Source: Sphingobacteriales bacterium 44-15 (GTDB lineage: Bacteria; Bacteroidota; Bacteroidia; Chitinophagales; Chitinophagaceae). From it: 64,000 nucleotides of DNA. Where the stretch lies: contig MKWG01000007.1 of NCBI GenBank assembly GCA_001899685.1, positions 128,206 through 192,205 of the forward strand. Reading direction: 5' to 3'. The notes beneath the pieces are model-generated. The model was not told the DNA's origin and ran no database searches. It saw only the letters and a list, made by a program, of their open reading frames with translations. How positions within the stretch are numbered: position 1 is the stretch's first letter; each line of letters starts with the position of its first letter. Below, piece after piece: positions 53,937 to 62,971 of this stretch. A program made the translations under genes and the position numbers.

Positions 53937-54943
53937 TGGAAACACAAAAAAATAAAAGGGGAATACTGGTGGGGATATTTGTCACCATCGGGCTCGTCAT
54001 ATTCGTGCTGGGCGTGTTCACGCTGGGCGGCCAGCAGAACGCATTTGTAAAAACCATTGAGGTCACCGCTATTTTTAATGATGTGGATGGTTTACAGCAG
54101 GGTAACAATGTATGGTTTTCCGGCGTAAAGGTGGGCATTGTAAAGCATATTGCTTTCCATAATCTGTCGCAGGTGAAAGTAACCATGCATATTCAGCAGA
54201 AAGCGCAGGAATTCATTCGCACGGATGCAAAGGCTACTATCAGCTCCGATGGATTAATAGGGAATAAGATCATTGTGCTGCAGGGAGGCACACCGTCTGC
54301 ACCGCACATTGAAGGAGGAGAAAACCTTGCCGTGAAAGAAAGCACCAGTTCAGACGAAATGCTGGCAACATTGCAGCAAAATAACAGGAACCTTAATGAT
54401 ATTACCCGTGATATCAAAATAGTCAGCCAGCGGCTTGCCAATGGCGAAGGCGCCCTCGGTGCTTTACTTACCGATAAGCAATTGTATACCGAACTTTCAT
54501 CTGTGCTAGCTAATCTCAAGACAGCAGCACAGCGTAGTAAAGCGCTTACCGGCAACCTCTCCGCATATACAGAGAAGCTGCAGCAACCCGGTACATTTGC
54601 TGGCGATATTGTAGCCGATACTACAATAATACCTGCGCTGAAAAATGTTATCCTGCAACTAACGCTTGCGTCCACCAACTCTGCTGAAGCCACCGGCAAC
54701 TTAAAAGAAGCTGCCACCAGGCTCAATACCACCAATGGACCCGCAGGAGTTTTACTCAATGATGAGAAAGCCGCTGCCGATCTCCGGTCGGTACTGCAAT
54801 ACTTAAACAGCAGCAGCAAAAAGCTTGATGAAGACCTGGAAGCCGTGCAACATAATTTCCTGCTCAGGGGATTTTTCCGTAAAAAGGTCAAACAGGAAGC
54901 AAAAGCAATGAAAGACAGCCTGAAAGCAGCAAACCAAAATTAG
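53936..54943 (+). CDS. mlaD: MlaD/MCE-family substrate-binding protein
   Basis: 335 residues. An N-terminal membrane helix (GILVGIFVTIGLVIFVLGVF) is followed by the MCE domain (VTAIFNDVDGLQQGNNVWFSGVKVGIVKHI), then a long helical tail (about 140-330) that likely forms part of the periplasmic channel. It completes an mlaEFD operon; no mlaB or mlaC is adjacent. It is convergent with eboF, 42 bp apart. Confidence 0.93.
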   Translation: METQKNKRGILVGIFVTIGLVIFVLGVFTLGGQQNAFVKTIEVTAIFNDVDGLQQGNNVWFSGVKVGIVKHIAFHNLSQVKVTMHIQQKAQEFIRTDAKATISSDGLIGNKIIVLQGGTPSAPHIEGGENLAVKESTSSDEMLATLQQNNRNLNDITRDIKIVSQRLANGEGALGALLTDKQLYTELSSVLANLKTAAQRSKALTGNLSAYTEKLQQPGTFAGDIVADTTIIPALKNVILQLTLASTNSAEATGNLKEAATRLNTTNGPAGVLLNDEKAAADLRSVLQYLNSSSKKLDEDLEAVQHNFLLRGFFRKKVKQEAKAMKDSLKAANQN

Positions 54944-54985
54944 ATGCTGCTGAATAGAGCCACGCTGTAATTCAATGAGCCCTGA

Positions 54986-56344
54986 TTACTTTGCTATATG
55001 ATCCCATATCACATCATATACATCGACGGCAGTGATGTCTGTTTTATCCACCACATTGTCTGTTATCAATACAGGATGATACGTTTCAGGAACAAGCACA
55101 CTGCCATGGGAGCCTTTTACCAGCGTGGCGTCGAGCGGGATCACATCCATTACATACCGGAACCCCAGCTTTTTCCGCAGCAGCTTATACCCTGCCCTTG
55201 CTTTGGAGGTCATGAATAATTCCACGGGATCATACCCCGGCTTCTTATGTATATCCACCACTCTCGCATAATCGGGAGCTACTGCATCGTCCGGCCAGAA
55301 GTAATAGGTGAACCAGCTATTGCTGTCTGCTACCAGCACAAGATCCCCCGCTCTTTCATGATCAATATGATATTTTTGCTGTCCTTCCCGGTCGAGCACC
55401 AATGCTACTCCCGGCAGGTGGGACACAATTGATCTTACTTTTTCTCCGACCGTATGATCATTTATATAAATATGCGCTACCTGGTGATCGGCGACTGCAA
55501 ATGCTTTTGAAGCGGCGGCATCAAGCAGTTCCAGTCCTCTTTCAACTCTTATTCCCAGGAGATCATGTTGCCTCAGCAACCGGTTGATATGAACAGGCTG
55601 AGACACCGGCACAATACCATATTCAGAAAGCATAATGATACGTGCTCCTGCTGCAGTATAATGAGTGACGAGTTGTTTTACCACCGCATCAATTTCGGAA
55701 AGGTCTTTCCCGATCCTGGAAAAATCATTCCCGAATTTCTGCAGGCAGTAATCAAGATGGGGCAGGTATATTAATGTGAGCCGCGGATCATATTTTTTAT
55801 CGGTATGGATTGCTGCGTCGGCTATCCACCGGGTGGAAGTAATATCAGCGCCGGGACCCCAGAATTTGAACAGCGGGAACTGCCCCAGCGTTGCTTGCAG
55901 CTCATCTCTCAACCCTGCAGGGCGTGTATAGCAGTCGGGGATCTTACGACCATCTGCAAGGTAGTTGGGGCGTGGTGTGGCAGAATAGTCGGCACTGGAA
56001 TACATATTGTACCACCAGAACATTTGCGAGGTGGTAAAAGAAGGATCAAGCTGCCGGGCGCGCTCCCATATTTTTTCTGCGGATACCAGCTTATTGGACT
56101 GCTTCCAGAATTTCACCTCGCAGTCAGTACGGTCATACCAGCCATTCCCCACTATGCCATGCTCAGCGGGCCATTTCCCGGTAAGATAAGAAGACTGCAC
56201 CGATGTGGTCACTGCCGGCAGCATAGGCTGTATAGTGCGAAGATGCCGGGTGGAAATATATTCCCGGATAAAAGGTGTATGTTCTCCGATCAAGGAAGAA
56301 GATAATCCTACAATATCTATCACTACTGTTTTATGCATATACAT
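54986..56344 (-). CDS. eboF: EboF: alkaline-phosphatase-fold nucleotide pyrophosphatase/phosphodiesterase
   Basis: 452 residues, no signal peptide. VVIDIVGLSSSLIGEHTPFI holds the first metal Asp. MLPAVTTSVQSSYLTGKWPAEHGIVGNGWYDR contains the Thr nucleophile region, as in type I phosphodiesterases. Later IYLPHLDYCLQKFG and IMLSEYGIVPV, then KGSHGSVL, complete the metal sites, though the usual SDHG is replaced by SEYG. It is the last gene of the ebo cluster, 18 bp after eboE. An alternative start lies two codons in (56338). It presumably hydrolyses a phosphate or pyrophosphate ester of the ebo metabolite; the product is unknown. Confidence 0.85.
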   Translation of the reverse strand: MYMHKTVVIDIVGLSSSLIGEHTPFIREYISTRHLRTIQPMLPAVTTSVQSSYLTGKWPAEHGIVGNGWYDRTDCEVKFWKQSNKLVSAEKIWERARQLDPSFTTSQMFWWYNMYSSADYSATPRPNYLADGRKIPDCYTRPAGLRDELQATLGQFPLFKFWGPGADITSTRWIADAAIHTDKKYDPRLTLIYLPHLDYCLQKFGNDFSRIGKDLSEIDAVVKQLVTHYTAAGARIIMLSEYGIVPVSQPVHINRLLRQHDLLGIRVERGLELLDAAASKAFAVADHQVAHIYINDHTVGEKVRSIVSHLPGVALVLDREGQQKYHIDHERAGDLVLVADSNSWFTYYFWPDDAVAPDYARVVDIHKKPGYDPVELFMTSKARAGYKLLRKKLGFRYVMDVIPLDATLVKGSHGSVLVPETYHPVLITDNVVDKTDITAVDVYDVIWDHIAK

Positions 56345-56362
56345 TCGTATTCGGATGAGTCA

Positions 56363-57577
56363 TCAGTCATGAGTTGCCAGCAGACCGGTTACCCATTGCA
56401 TTTCTCTGATGATAGAGTCTGCCAGCGGCAGGCGTATATCCTGGGGCAGCACTTCCCAAGTATAGGTTTCTATCTCTAAATACCGGGTAAAAGGGTTCGC
56501 GCAATGGATCTGCAGTACTTTTTCTATATCCTGTCGTGTGGCATCCAGTATACCATAGTTTTCAATAAAGATCGGCACATGATAATGCGCTCTCCATTCC
56601 CGCACCTGCGGGTTGTCAGCATCTGCAAGCGCATCCGGCATATCGGCATATCGCTTTAATTCTCCATTGGCATACTTTGCAACCACCTGGTGCAGGTAAG
56701 TAGATTCATTGAACTGGCGGAAAGCATCGAGCACCGGCTCGCGGTCTGCAATATCTGCTGCCATCCCTGCTTTTAATGCTGCGCTGATCTGTATCTTTCC
56801 GGTGCGGATCCCATGCGACCGGAATTTTTTTATCATTGCTGCATGGTCTTCATAACATACCGCAAAATGACAAACATCATAGCACAACTGTATGTGTGTT
56901 TTAATATGCGATTCGGCTTCCTCTTTGGTGCATCCAAATTTCTGACAGACAAAAGATATTCCCTCCGGAAGGAGATAATCAAGATACCAGTTAAGAAATT
57001 CCGTTCCATCGCCAAGCAGGCCATCCGGTTCCGGCTCTATATCAATATGGATCAATTTACCGGTAGACTGCCTGATCTGTATAAGCATATCCAGCACATC
57101 GAGAATATTCCGAGTAGCCTGCCTGAATACCGGTTCCAGGTGCTGCTGGTTGTGCCAGAAGCGATAGGATAATGGCGAAGTGGATATACCGCCCTCCATT
57201 CCCGCAGACAATAATTCCGATAATATCCCGGCCAGGCGTATAGTATATTGTACCCTGTCCCTGCTCAGCCAGTCGGGAGCATGGACATAGTCCTTCACCT
57301 TGGTGCGATGAAAACTCCCGTAGGGAAAGCCGTTCATGGTAAACACATAAGCTTTGTTTTCGGTTAGCCATTGACGAAAGTCGGCAAGGTTTGTACCCGC
57401 AGCCAGTTCCCTGCTTGCAACATCAGAGAGCCTCAGTCCTATACCAAACGCTTTGCCCGGGGCAACCTCCTGCCTGATAACAGGTATATACTCCCGCAAC
57501 CGGGCAAAATGATCAGCCCAGGTCTCGCCCGGAAGTATATTGGTGCAATAAGTAAGATGTCCGTGAGGAGTTTCCAT
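56363..57577 (-). CDS. eboE: EboE: sugar-phosphate-isomerase-like TIM-barrel protein
   Basis: 404 residues from 57577, where METPHGHLTYCTNILPGETW gives the family's conserved opening; an upstream start at 57619 would overlap eboD by 32 bp. The barrel of the xylose-isomerase/AP-endonuclease type shows FGIGLRLSD, LIHIDIEPEPDGLLGD (metal acids), LCYDVCHFAVCYED and IFIENYGILDATRQD. EboE proteins are called metabolite traffic proteins in databases. It starts 10 bp after the eboD stop. Confidence 0.88.
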   Translation of the reverse strand: METPHGHLTYCTNILPGETWADHFARLREYIPVIRQEVAPGKAFGIGLRLSDVASRELAAGTNLADFRQWLTENKAYVFTMNGFPYGSFHRTKVKDYVHAPDWLSRDRVQYTIRLAGILSELLSAGMEGGISTSPLSYRFWHNQQHLEPVFRQATRNILDVLDMLIQIRQSTGKLIHIDIEPEPDGLLGDGTEFLNWYLDYLLPEGISFVCQKFGCTKEEAESHIKTHIQLCYDVCHFAVCYEDHAAMIKKFRSHGIRTGKIQISAALKAGMAADIADREPVLDAFRQFNESTYLHQVVAKYANGELKRYADMPDALADADNPQVREWRAHYHVPIFIENYGILDATRQDIEKVLQIHCANPFTRYLEIETYTWEVLPQDIRLPLADSIIREMQWVTGLLATHD

Positions 57578-57587
57578 AAAATATTTT

Positions 57588-58733
57588 TTAAGCTGTTGTT
57601 TTGAGCCATGCAGCAGCATTCTTCAGCAATGCAATATCCAGCTCGTGCACTTCTTCTCCTTTACCGATAGCGGTCAGCAGCATTATAGTGAGTCTTCCGC
57701 CAAGATGCTCCCTGAATTCATGCAGGCCTTTCAGCACCGCGCTGCTTTCATCATCTACCATCATCAAAGGATGTGTAACGGCAAAGCCAAGCTTTTGCAG
57801 CAGATCCACGATCAACCGTGCATCGCTTTCGCCAATGCGGCCCGATACAAAAGAATAAGCGGTATCCAGCGCGATACCCATAGCCACCGCTTCACCGTGA
57901 CGTATGGCAAAATCAGACAGTTGTTCCACTTTATGAGCGCTCCAATGACCGAAATCCAATGGTCTTGAAGAGCCCATTTCGAAAGGATCTCCGCCCGCGA
58001 TATGCTCCATGTGCAGTTGTGCGCAGCGCTTGATCAGGTATTCCATAGTCGCCATATCCCTTGCAGCCAGCGCATGGCTGTTTTGCACAAGCCAGTCAAA
58101 AAAAGTCTTATCTCTTATGAGCGCCACTTTCACCGCTTCCGACATACCTGATCGCCAATCGCCATCAGAGAGGGTGGTAAGAAAAGAGAAATCACTGAAA
58201 ACGGCAACCGGCGGCACAAATGTGCCCAGGAAATTTTTCTTGCCTTTGTAATTGATGCCGTTCTTTACACCCACTCCTGAGTCATTCTGGGAAAGCACGG
58301 TAGTGGGTATACGGATATGCCGGATGCCCCTGTGTGATATGGCAGATGCATAGCCCACCAGGTCAAGCACTGCACCGCCACCGATAGCTGCGATGTAGGA
58401 ATGCCGGTCTATACCATATATATTAACGGCATCTACGATCTGGTCCAGATACGCTGTAGTATTTTTAGATTGTTCTCCACCTGGTACAACAAGTATATGC
58501 TCCACCAGCCTGATAGGGATGCCGGATGCAAAATAATACCTGATATCCTCCACAAGGCGGGGATGACAATCTGATACTCCTTTATCAATAACAAAGAATA
58601 TCTTTTGTGCAGTTCCTGCACTCACCGAGTGCAGGAAATCGCGGAAAACAGGATTGGCCGGGTGGAACAGGTTGTGCGTGAAAAAAACATCATATCCAAA
58701 CTGAACACTAAACCTTTGCTTTATATGATCCAT
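57588..58733 (-). CDS. eboD: EboD: 3-dehydroquinate-synthase-like sugar phosphate cyclase
   Basis: 381 residues. NAD-binding VPGGEQSKNTTAYLDQIVDAV and AAIGGGAVLDLVGYASAISHRGI are followed by PTTVLSQNDSGVGVKNGINYKGKKNFLGTF. Metal ligands are Glu in MSEAVKVALI, and His in DFGHWSAHKVEQL and AIRHGEAVAMG. No shikimate genes lie nearby and it sits in the ebo operon, so a specialised cyclase (as for valiolone- or scytonemin-related pathways) is more likely than AroB. It is separated by 76 bp from eboC. Confidence 0.9.
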   Translation of the reverse strand: MDHIKQRFSVQFGYDVFFTHNLFHPANPVFRDFLHSVSAGTAQKIFFVIDKGVSDCHPRLVEDIRYYFASGIPIRLVEHILVVPGGEQSKNTTAYLDQIVDAVNIYGIDRHSYIAAIGGGAVLDLVGYASAISHRGIRHIRIPTTVLSQNDSGVGVKNGINYKGKKNFLGTFVPPVAVFSDFSFLTTLSDGDWRSGMSEAVKVALIRDKTFFDWLVQNSHALAARDMATMEYLIKRCAQLHMEHIAGGDPFEMGSSRPLDFGHWSAHKVEQLSDFAIRHGEAVAMGIALDTAYSFVSGRIGESDARLIVDLLQKLGFAVTHPLMMVDDESSAVLKGLHEFREHLGGRLTIMLLTAIGKGEEVHELDIALLKNAAAWLKTTA

Positions 58734-58809
58734 TGCGCTTTATCTGAATATAAATTAGATGATCATGAAAAATAAATCCTAAAATTAAGCTATTGCCAAA
58801 ACATGCAGA

Positions 58810-59700
58810 TCAGGTTACTGCAAAAAGTTTAGCCAATAATAGAGAAAGTGGTAACAAGAGTATGATTATTAATGCAATGTATGGGAAGCCAAAGGCTGCA
58901 GCCCAGGAAGCATTCATTAAAATAAGCCCTATCACGCCCGCTTTTACCGCTTTGCCTATCCTGGGACCAACCGGCTGCCGGACAGCCCTGAACAATGGCG
59001 GAAGGATCATGGTAAGGAATAAAACAATACAAAGCAATGCCAACAGCCATTTGCCATGTACTATTGCAATACTCAAAATAGCGCCTGCGACAATAGCATA
59101 AAGTAATACCGCTCCGTACAGTGTGGATCTTTTTCCTCCATGCACTTCTCCCCTGCTGATCATAGTGATGGCAGCAATATAAATAATGGGAACAAAACCA
59201 AGATACCAAAGCTGCGGCACTGCTGCCGGAACAATGCTGACGCCAAGTATCAAATTCAGCCCCCGGCAGAGTCCCATATTCAAAGGACCGAACAACGCAT
59301 GATGCTTACCCCAACGGTCATATATAAGCGAAGCTGCCGCAGTGGCAACGGCCAGCAACACAGATACCGTTAAAAAGCCGGCATGAACAAACGCTGCAGC
59401 CACAATGGCAGCGAGAAGTAAAACAGCACCTAGTATCGCTGCTTCATTTTTAGCAACAATACCGCTGGGTATCGGTCTTTCCGGTCTTTCAATACTATCC
59501 AGATCTGCATCAAATACATCGTTGAATACCACTCCTCCGCCATACAGGCCGATAGTAGCTATCACTAAAAGCAGTATGGGATATAAGGAATATGCTCCGC
59601 TGAAATAGCCTGAAATGGCAATGCCTGCCAGTATATCTGAAACAGCAGTAATAATATTTGCCGGGCGCATCAGCCGCAGCAATGCAACAGTCTTATGCAC
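58810..59700 (-). CDS. eboC: EboC: UbiA-like membrane prenyltransferase
   Basis: 296 residues with about eight helices. The first Asp-rich motif NDVFDADLDSIERPERPIPSG (about residue 60) is intact. The second, usually DxxxD with DRWGKHHALFGPLNMGLCRG, retains YDRWGKHH, so prenyl-diphosphate binding is plausible. UbiA enzymes attach isoprenoid chains to an acceptor at the membrane. It lies 11 bp after eboB. Confidence 0.9.
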   Translation of the reverse strand: MHKTVALLRLMRPANIITAVSDILAGIAISGYFSGAYSLYPILLLVIATIGLYGGGVVFNDVFDADLDSIERPERPIPSGIVAKNEAAILGAVLLLAAIVAAAFVHAGFLTVSVLLAVATAAASLIYDRWGKHHALFGPLNMGLCRGLNLILGVSIVPAAVPQLWYLGFVPIIYIAAITMISRGEVHGGKRSTLYGAVLLYAIVAGAILSIAIVHGKWLLALLCIVLFLTMILPPLFRAVRQPVGPRIGKAVKAGVIGLILMNASWAAAFGFPYIALIIILLLPLSLLLAKLFAVT

Positions 59701-59711
59701 AATAAGGCTGG

Positions 59712-60725
59712 TTATTGGATGATGACAGAATTTTTATCAATCCTTGGCTGCTGCCCCCCTCTCAATACGGTATTACCGCTGAACTTCCGGCTCTGGTCTA
59801 TTTCTTTTACTGCTGCAAAATCCGCTTCGTTGATCTGCCCGCTCTGTCCGAATGCTGTAATAGCATTCTGATAGGTCACCATACGGATATCTGCATCAGA
59901 GATGCCTTTAGCTTTCATCAATGCAGCAGTCTTGGGTACAGCCAGCGGATCGCTGATGCCCCAGTCGGCAGCAGAGTTCACCATGATACGTTCTGTACCG
60001 TATTGCTTCACGATCTCCGCCATACGCTCGTTGCCCATTTTAGTGAAAGGATATATGGTGAATGCAGCCCAGAATCCCCGGTCAAGCACTTCCTTCACCG
60101 TTTCTTCATTATTATGATCCACGATCACCATATACGGGTCAAGCCCCTGCTCTGTAGCGATATCCATGCTCCTGGTGGTGCCCCGCTTTTTGTCGCGGTG
60201 GGGCGTATGTATCTGCACAGGCAAACCGGCTTCCTTTGCCAGCTCCAGCTGCAGGCGGTAATATTTTTCTTCGGCAGCGGTCTGGTCGTCAAAACCAATT
60301 TCCCCCACCCCTACTACACCTTCTTTGTAAATGAAAAGGGGCAGCAGCTCCATCACCTGCTCTGCCAGCGCCTCGTTATTGGCTTCGCGGGAATTCAACC
60401 CGATAGTACAATAATGTTTGATGCCAAACTGGGAAGAACGGAAGCGCTCCCAACCGATCAGGCTGCTGTAATAATCCCTGAAAGTGTCCACGCCTGTACG
60501 TGGCTGCCCCAGCCAGAATGCAGGCTCTATCAGCGCAACAACTCCCGCATCTGCCATTGCCTGGTAGTCATCGGTGGTACGCGATGTCATGTGCACATGA
60601 GGATCAAAAAACTGCATTCCCTTTATCTTTTCGAGATAACTGCTATCCTGCCTACCCGGTTGAATATCTTTTTCCGTAATGTTATGACTGCAACACATAT
60701 TCGTTCTTTTAAAAAATTTGATCAT
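59712..60725 (-). CDS. eboB: EboB: TatD-like metal-dependent hydrolase
   Basis: 337 residues. Metal ligands: HVH in FFDPHVHMTSRT (about 42-44), Glu in GVGEIGFDDQTA, His in VQIHTPHRD, His in VIVDHNNEE and Asp in VNSAADWGISDP. All five are present, so it should be active. A 35-residue Cys-containing leader (MCCSHNITE) precedes the barrel. It lies 12 bp after eboA. The substrate in the ebo pathway is not known. Confidence 0.92.
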   Translation of the reverse strand: MIKFFKRTNMCCSHNITEKDIQPGRQDSSYLEKIKGMQFFDPHVHMTSRTTDDYQAMADAGVVALIEPAFWLGQPRTGVDTFRDYYSSLIGWERFRSSQFGIKHYCTIGLNSREANNEALAEQVMELLPLFIYKEGVVGVGEIGFDDQTAAEEKYYRLQLELAKEAGLPVQIHTPHRDKKRGTTRSMDIATEQGLDPYMVIVDHNNEETVKEVLDRGFWAAFTIYPFTKMGNERMAEIVKQYGTERIMVNSAADWGISDPLAVPKTAALMKAKGISDADIRMVTYQNAITAFGQSGQINEADFAAVKEIDQSRKFSGNTVLRGGQQPRIDKNSVIIQ

Positions 60726-60737
60726 TAAAGATACAAT

Positions 60738-61628
60738 TTAACCTGTCACCGCCCTGCCTGCGGCAATAGTTGACCAGCTTAACGTCCTGTTATCTATCGC
60801 GGTTTTCAATTCCGCATGCCTGCTCAGCCATTCTTTTGCAGGAGGATAATGACTGTCGTTACAAGCCAGCGCTGCCGCTTCACGTTCCAGAAGGTCGCTG
60901 CTGCTGCCGATGCGCTGTATATCTGCAAAATTCTTTTCATCAATAAATTTTGCCACGCATCGCCACAACTGGGGATTCATACGACGCCCTGCTGCCCAGC
61001 GCTCATGCGCATAGTCCGACAATATTTTTGCCAGTTCCGCATTAGCTCTCTGGTCAAGCCGGTAAATACGGTCAACAGGTTTGTCTGTAAAAAAGGCTTT
61101 CATTACCAACTGGTTCCAGGCGGGCTCATCCAGACAAGCGGCAGGATAGGGATTATCGCACATGATTGCCGTAAGCACATCTCCTATATTGCTGCGGATA
61201 CCTTCGGCACAGCGTGCTTTCCAGCGAGACGGGTAGTCCAGCAGCGGCAGCGCCGAGTAAAGCGCCACCAGCTCATTCATATCAGCCGCCAGGAAAAGAT
61301 TTTCGATGGCAGCCACATACTGGTCTTCCGCTGTGCTGTCCCTGTTCATGAGCAGCCATACACGACTGAGACGGTCAACGCTCCAGCCTTCAAAAGACAG
61401 TCCGGGATACAGTCGCTGTACTTCCGTTCGCTGGATATCCGTTAATTCAACAGGAGATTTTCCCGTTTTCCGGGGTATCATGGCAAAAACAGCGTTGAAC
61501 TGCGCAACGGGTAAATTCTGGACAACCTTTTCCTGCAGCCAGTTCCAGGCTGCATCGTTGATGTGTTGCTTAATAATCGTTGAAACTATTACTGAGAGCT
61601 CTTTTACAGGGTAACTGAACATAACCAA
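60738..61628 (-). CDS. eboA: EboA-domain protein, first gene of the ebo cluster
   Basis: 296 residues, all-helical, no signal. Family features: WNWLQEKV near residue 29, VELTDIQRTEVQRLYPGLSFEGWSVDRLSRVWLLM, a helical repeat body, and RRMNPQLWRCVAKFIDE. EboA proteins have no assigned catalytic function. It starts 114 bp after the stop of the DUF3365 gene on the same strand, so the ebo operon may be transcribed with it or from a promoter in that A/T-rich gap. Confidence 0.88.
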   Translation of the reverse strand: MVMFSYPVKELSVIVSTIIKQHINDAAWNWLQEKVVQNLPVAQFNAVFAMIPRKTGKSPVELTDIQRTEVQRLYPGLSFEGWSVDRLSRVWLLMNRDSTAEDQYVAAIENLFLAADMNELVALYSALPLLDYPSRWKARCAEGIRSNIGDVLTAIMCDNPYPAACLDEPAWNQLVMKAFFTDKPVDRIYRLDQRANAELAKILSDYAHERWAAGRRMNPQLWRCVAKFIDEKNFADIQRIGSSSDLLEREAAALACNDSHYPPAKEWLSRHAELKTAIDNRTLSWSTIAAGRAVTG

Positions 61629-61742
61629 CCAGTTGACTGTTTGACAATCTTTCTACAACAGCGAAGTAACTACAAATACTACAATTAAAAACTGATTTAA
61701 AACATATTTTGTAATTGATTAAGAAAAAACAAAACAATTTAT

Positions 61743-62327
61743 CTATTCCCCAGCCGCAGAAAATACAATATGCCACATCCCCCTCAGATCACCCGTATGA
61801 TAACCTTTCGCTTTATCACCCGGGTAAAGCGAATCTATTACCGGGATAAGATCATTTGAAAGCTCTTCACCCGCAGCGCCATGACAGGCAAGGCACATGG
61901 GCTGGATAAAAATGGGCTTATAATAATGCACAGCATTGTCATGGTATACTACAACAGATTTCAATGAATCATGCTTCGCCAGTAATTGCCGGTATTGCTC
62001 CCACTGCAGGCCATCCTCCGCGGAAAGTGCGTTACGGGGGTTCCTGTTGCGGTCAGATACTCTCCCTATAGCAACGCCAGCCGCTGCATAAGTAGAGGAA
62101 ATAGAAGACGCTTCGGCATTACAAAAACGCAGTGCACCTGCGGCCCCCTTTTCTCCCATAGCCCGTAACAATGAATTTCGCAAGGTGTCGAATGTAATCT
62201 TTACCAGGCTGTCTCCTTTGTTAAGATATGCAGCCTCATCAGCAACCGCCGTTGCGGCGGGTCTATGATTTTCCACGCAACCGGCTGCAAAGGCAAAGAG
62301 GATTACATACAGGACAATTCTGATCAT
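61743..62327 (-). CDS. DUF3365 heme lipoprotein
   Basis: 194 residues. Lipobox FAAGC (Cys17). A Tll0287-like (DUF3365) sensor or heme domain covers about 45-180, with FCNAEASSISSTYAAAGVAIGRVSDRNRNPRN and the c-type heme motif CLACHG near residue 145. It probably binds heme in the periplasm as a redox or gas sensor, or as an electron carrier. It lies upstream of eboA and is divergent from thioredoxin across the GTNAC-rich spacer. Confidence 0.9.
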   Translation of the reverse strand: MIRIVLYVILFAFAAGCVENHRPAATAVADEAAYLNKGDSLVKITFDTLRNSLLRAMGEKGAAGALRFCNAEASSISSTYAAAGVAIGRVSDRNRNPRNALSAEDGLQWEQYRQLLAKHDSLKSVVVYHDNAVHYYKPIFIQPMCLACHGAAGEELSNDLIPVIDSLYPGDKAKGYHTGDLRGMWHIVFSAAGE

Positions 62328-62360
62328 ACCGTATCTCTTTAATATGTTTCAAAATTAACG

Positions 62361-62422
62361 CTTTAGTACCGTGACTAAAGTAACTTTAGTTACCTTGCAC
62401 CAGCTTTATTCGGGTAACTTTA
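62361..62422. promoter_or_regulatory. Array of GTNAC half-sites between DUF3365 and thioredoxin genes
   Basis: From 62371 to 62393, GTGAC, GTAAC and GTTAC follow each other at a 9-bp period, separated by TAAA and TTTA, so that the whole is almost palindromic (9 of 10 pairs in the outer arms). A fourth GTAAC with TTTA lies at 62414-62422 and CTTTAGTACC at 62361-62370. The divergent promoter setting suggests an operator for a dimeric regulator controlling both genes. Confidence 0.6.
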
Positions 62423-62440
62423 CGCAATAAAATATACATT

Positions 62441-62815
62441 ATGGCTGTAACCCAATTGACAACCCAGGATTTTAAAGACAGGATATTTAATTACGACAAA
62501 GAAGAAGAATGGAAATATGCCGGCACACTGCCAGCCATTATAGATTTTTATGCCGACTGGTGTGGTCCATGCAAGATGGTAGCGCCGATACTGGAAGAGC
62601 TGTCGGGGGAATATGCCGGTAAACTGCTTGTTTATAAAGTAAATACAGATATGGAACAGGATTTGTCTGCTGTGTTTGGCATACAAAGTATCCCTACGCT
62701 TTTATTCGTGAATGCTGCCGGCGAAGCAATGATGCAGCCAGGTGCATATCCCAAGCATGTTTTGAAAAAAATAATCGAAGAGAGCTTACTGCCTGTAGCC
62801 AAACCGGCAGAATAA
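62441..62815 (+). CDS. trxA: Thioredoxin
   Basis: 124 residues, no signal peptide, so cytoplasmic. The active site WCGPC has cysteines at 41 and 44 (FYADWCGPCKMVAPIL), and the cis-proline loop is SIPTLLFVNAAGE. General disulfide reductase. The N-terminus is slightly longer than in E. coli TrxA. Its promoter lies in the half-site-rich spacer shared with the DUF3365 gene. Confidence 0.96.
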   Translation: MAVTQLTTQDFKDRIFNYDKEEEWKYAGTLPAIIDFYADWCGPCKMVAPILEELSGEYAGKLLVYKVNTDMEQDLSAVFGIQSIPTLLFVNAAGEAMMQPGAYPKHVLKKIIEESLLPVAKPAE

Positions 62816-62971
62816 AGCCGGCTCCCACATTAATTTCAGGTAATTATAGTCTTCAAAAAAAATTAATCCGTCCGTCATATTTATTCTGAACATTTATTTG
62901 TACCTTTTCGTTCCTGCCGGAAACAGGTAACCTGTTATGATCCCTGTGAACTGATTGAACTGTGTGAAAGC

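Noticed and set aside
59715-60728. Long plus-strand frame fully antisense to eboB
   Set aside because: It mirrors the eboB gene; its translation has no domain or signal and the minus frame carries all five TatD metal ligands.
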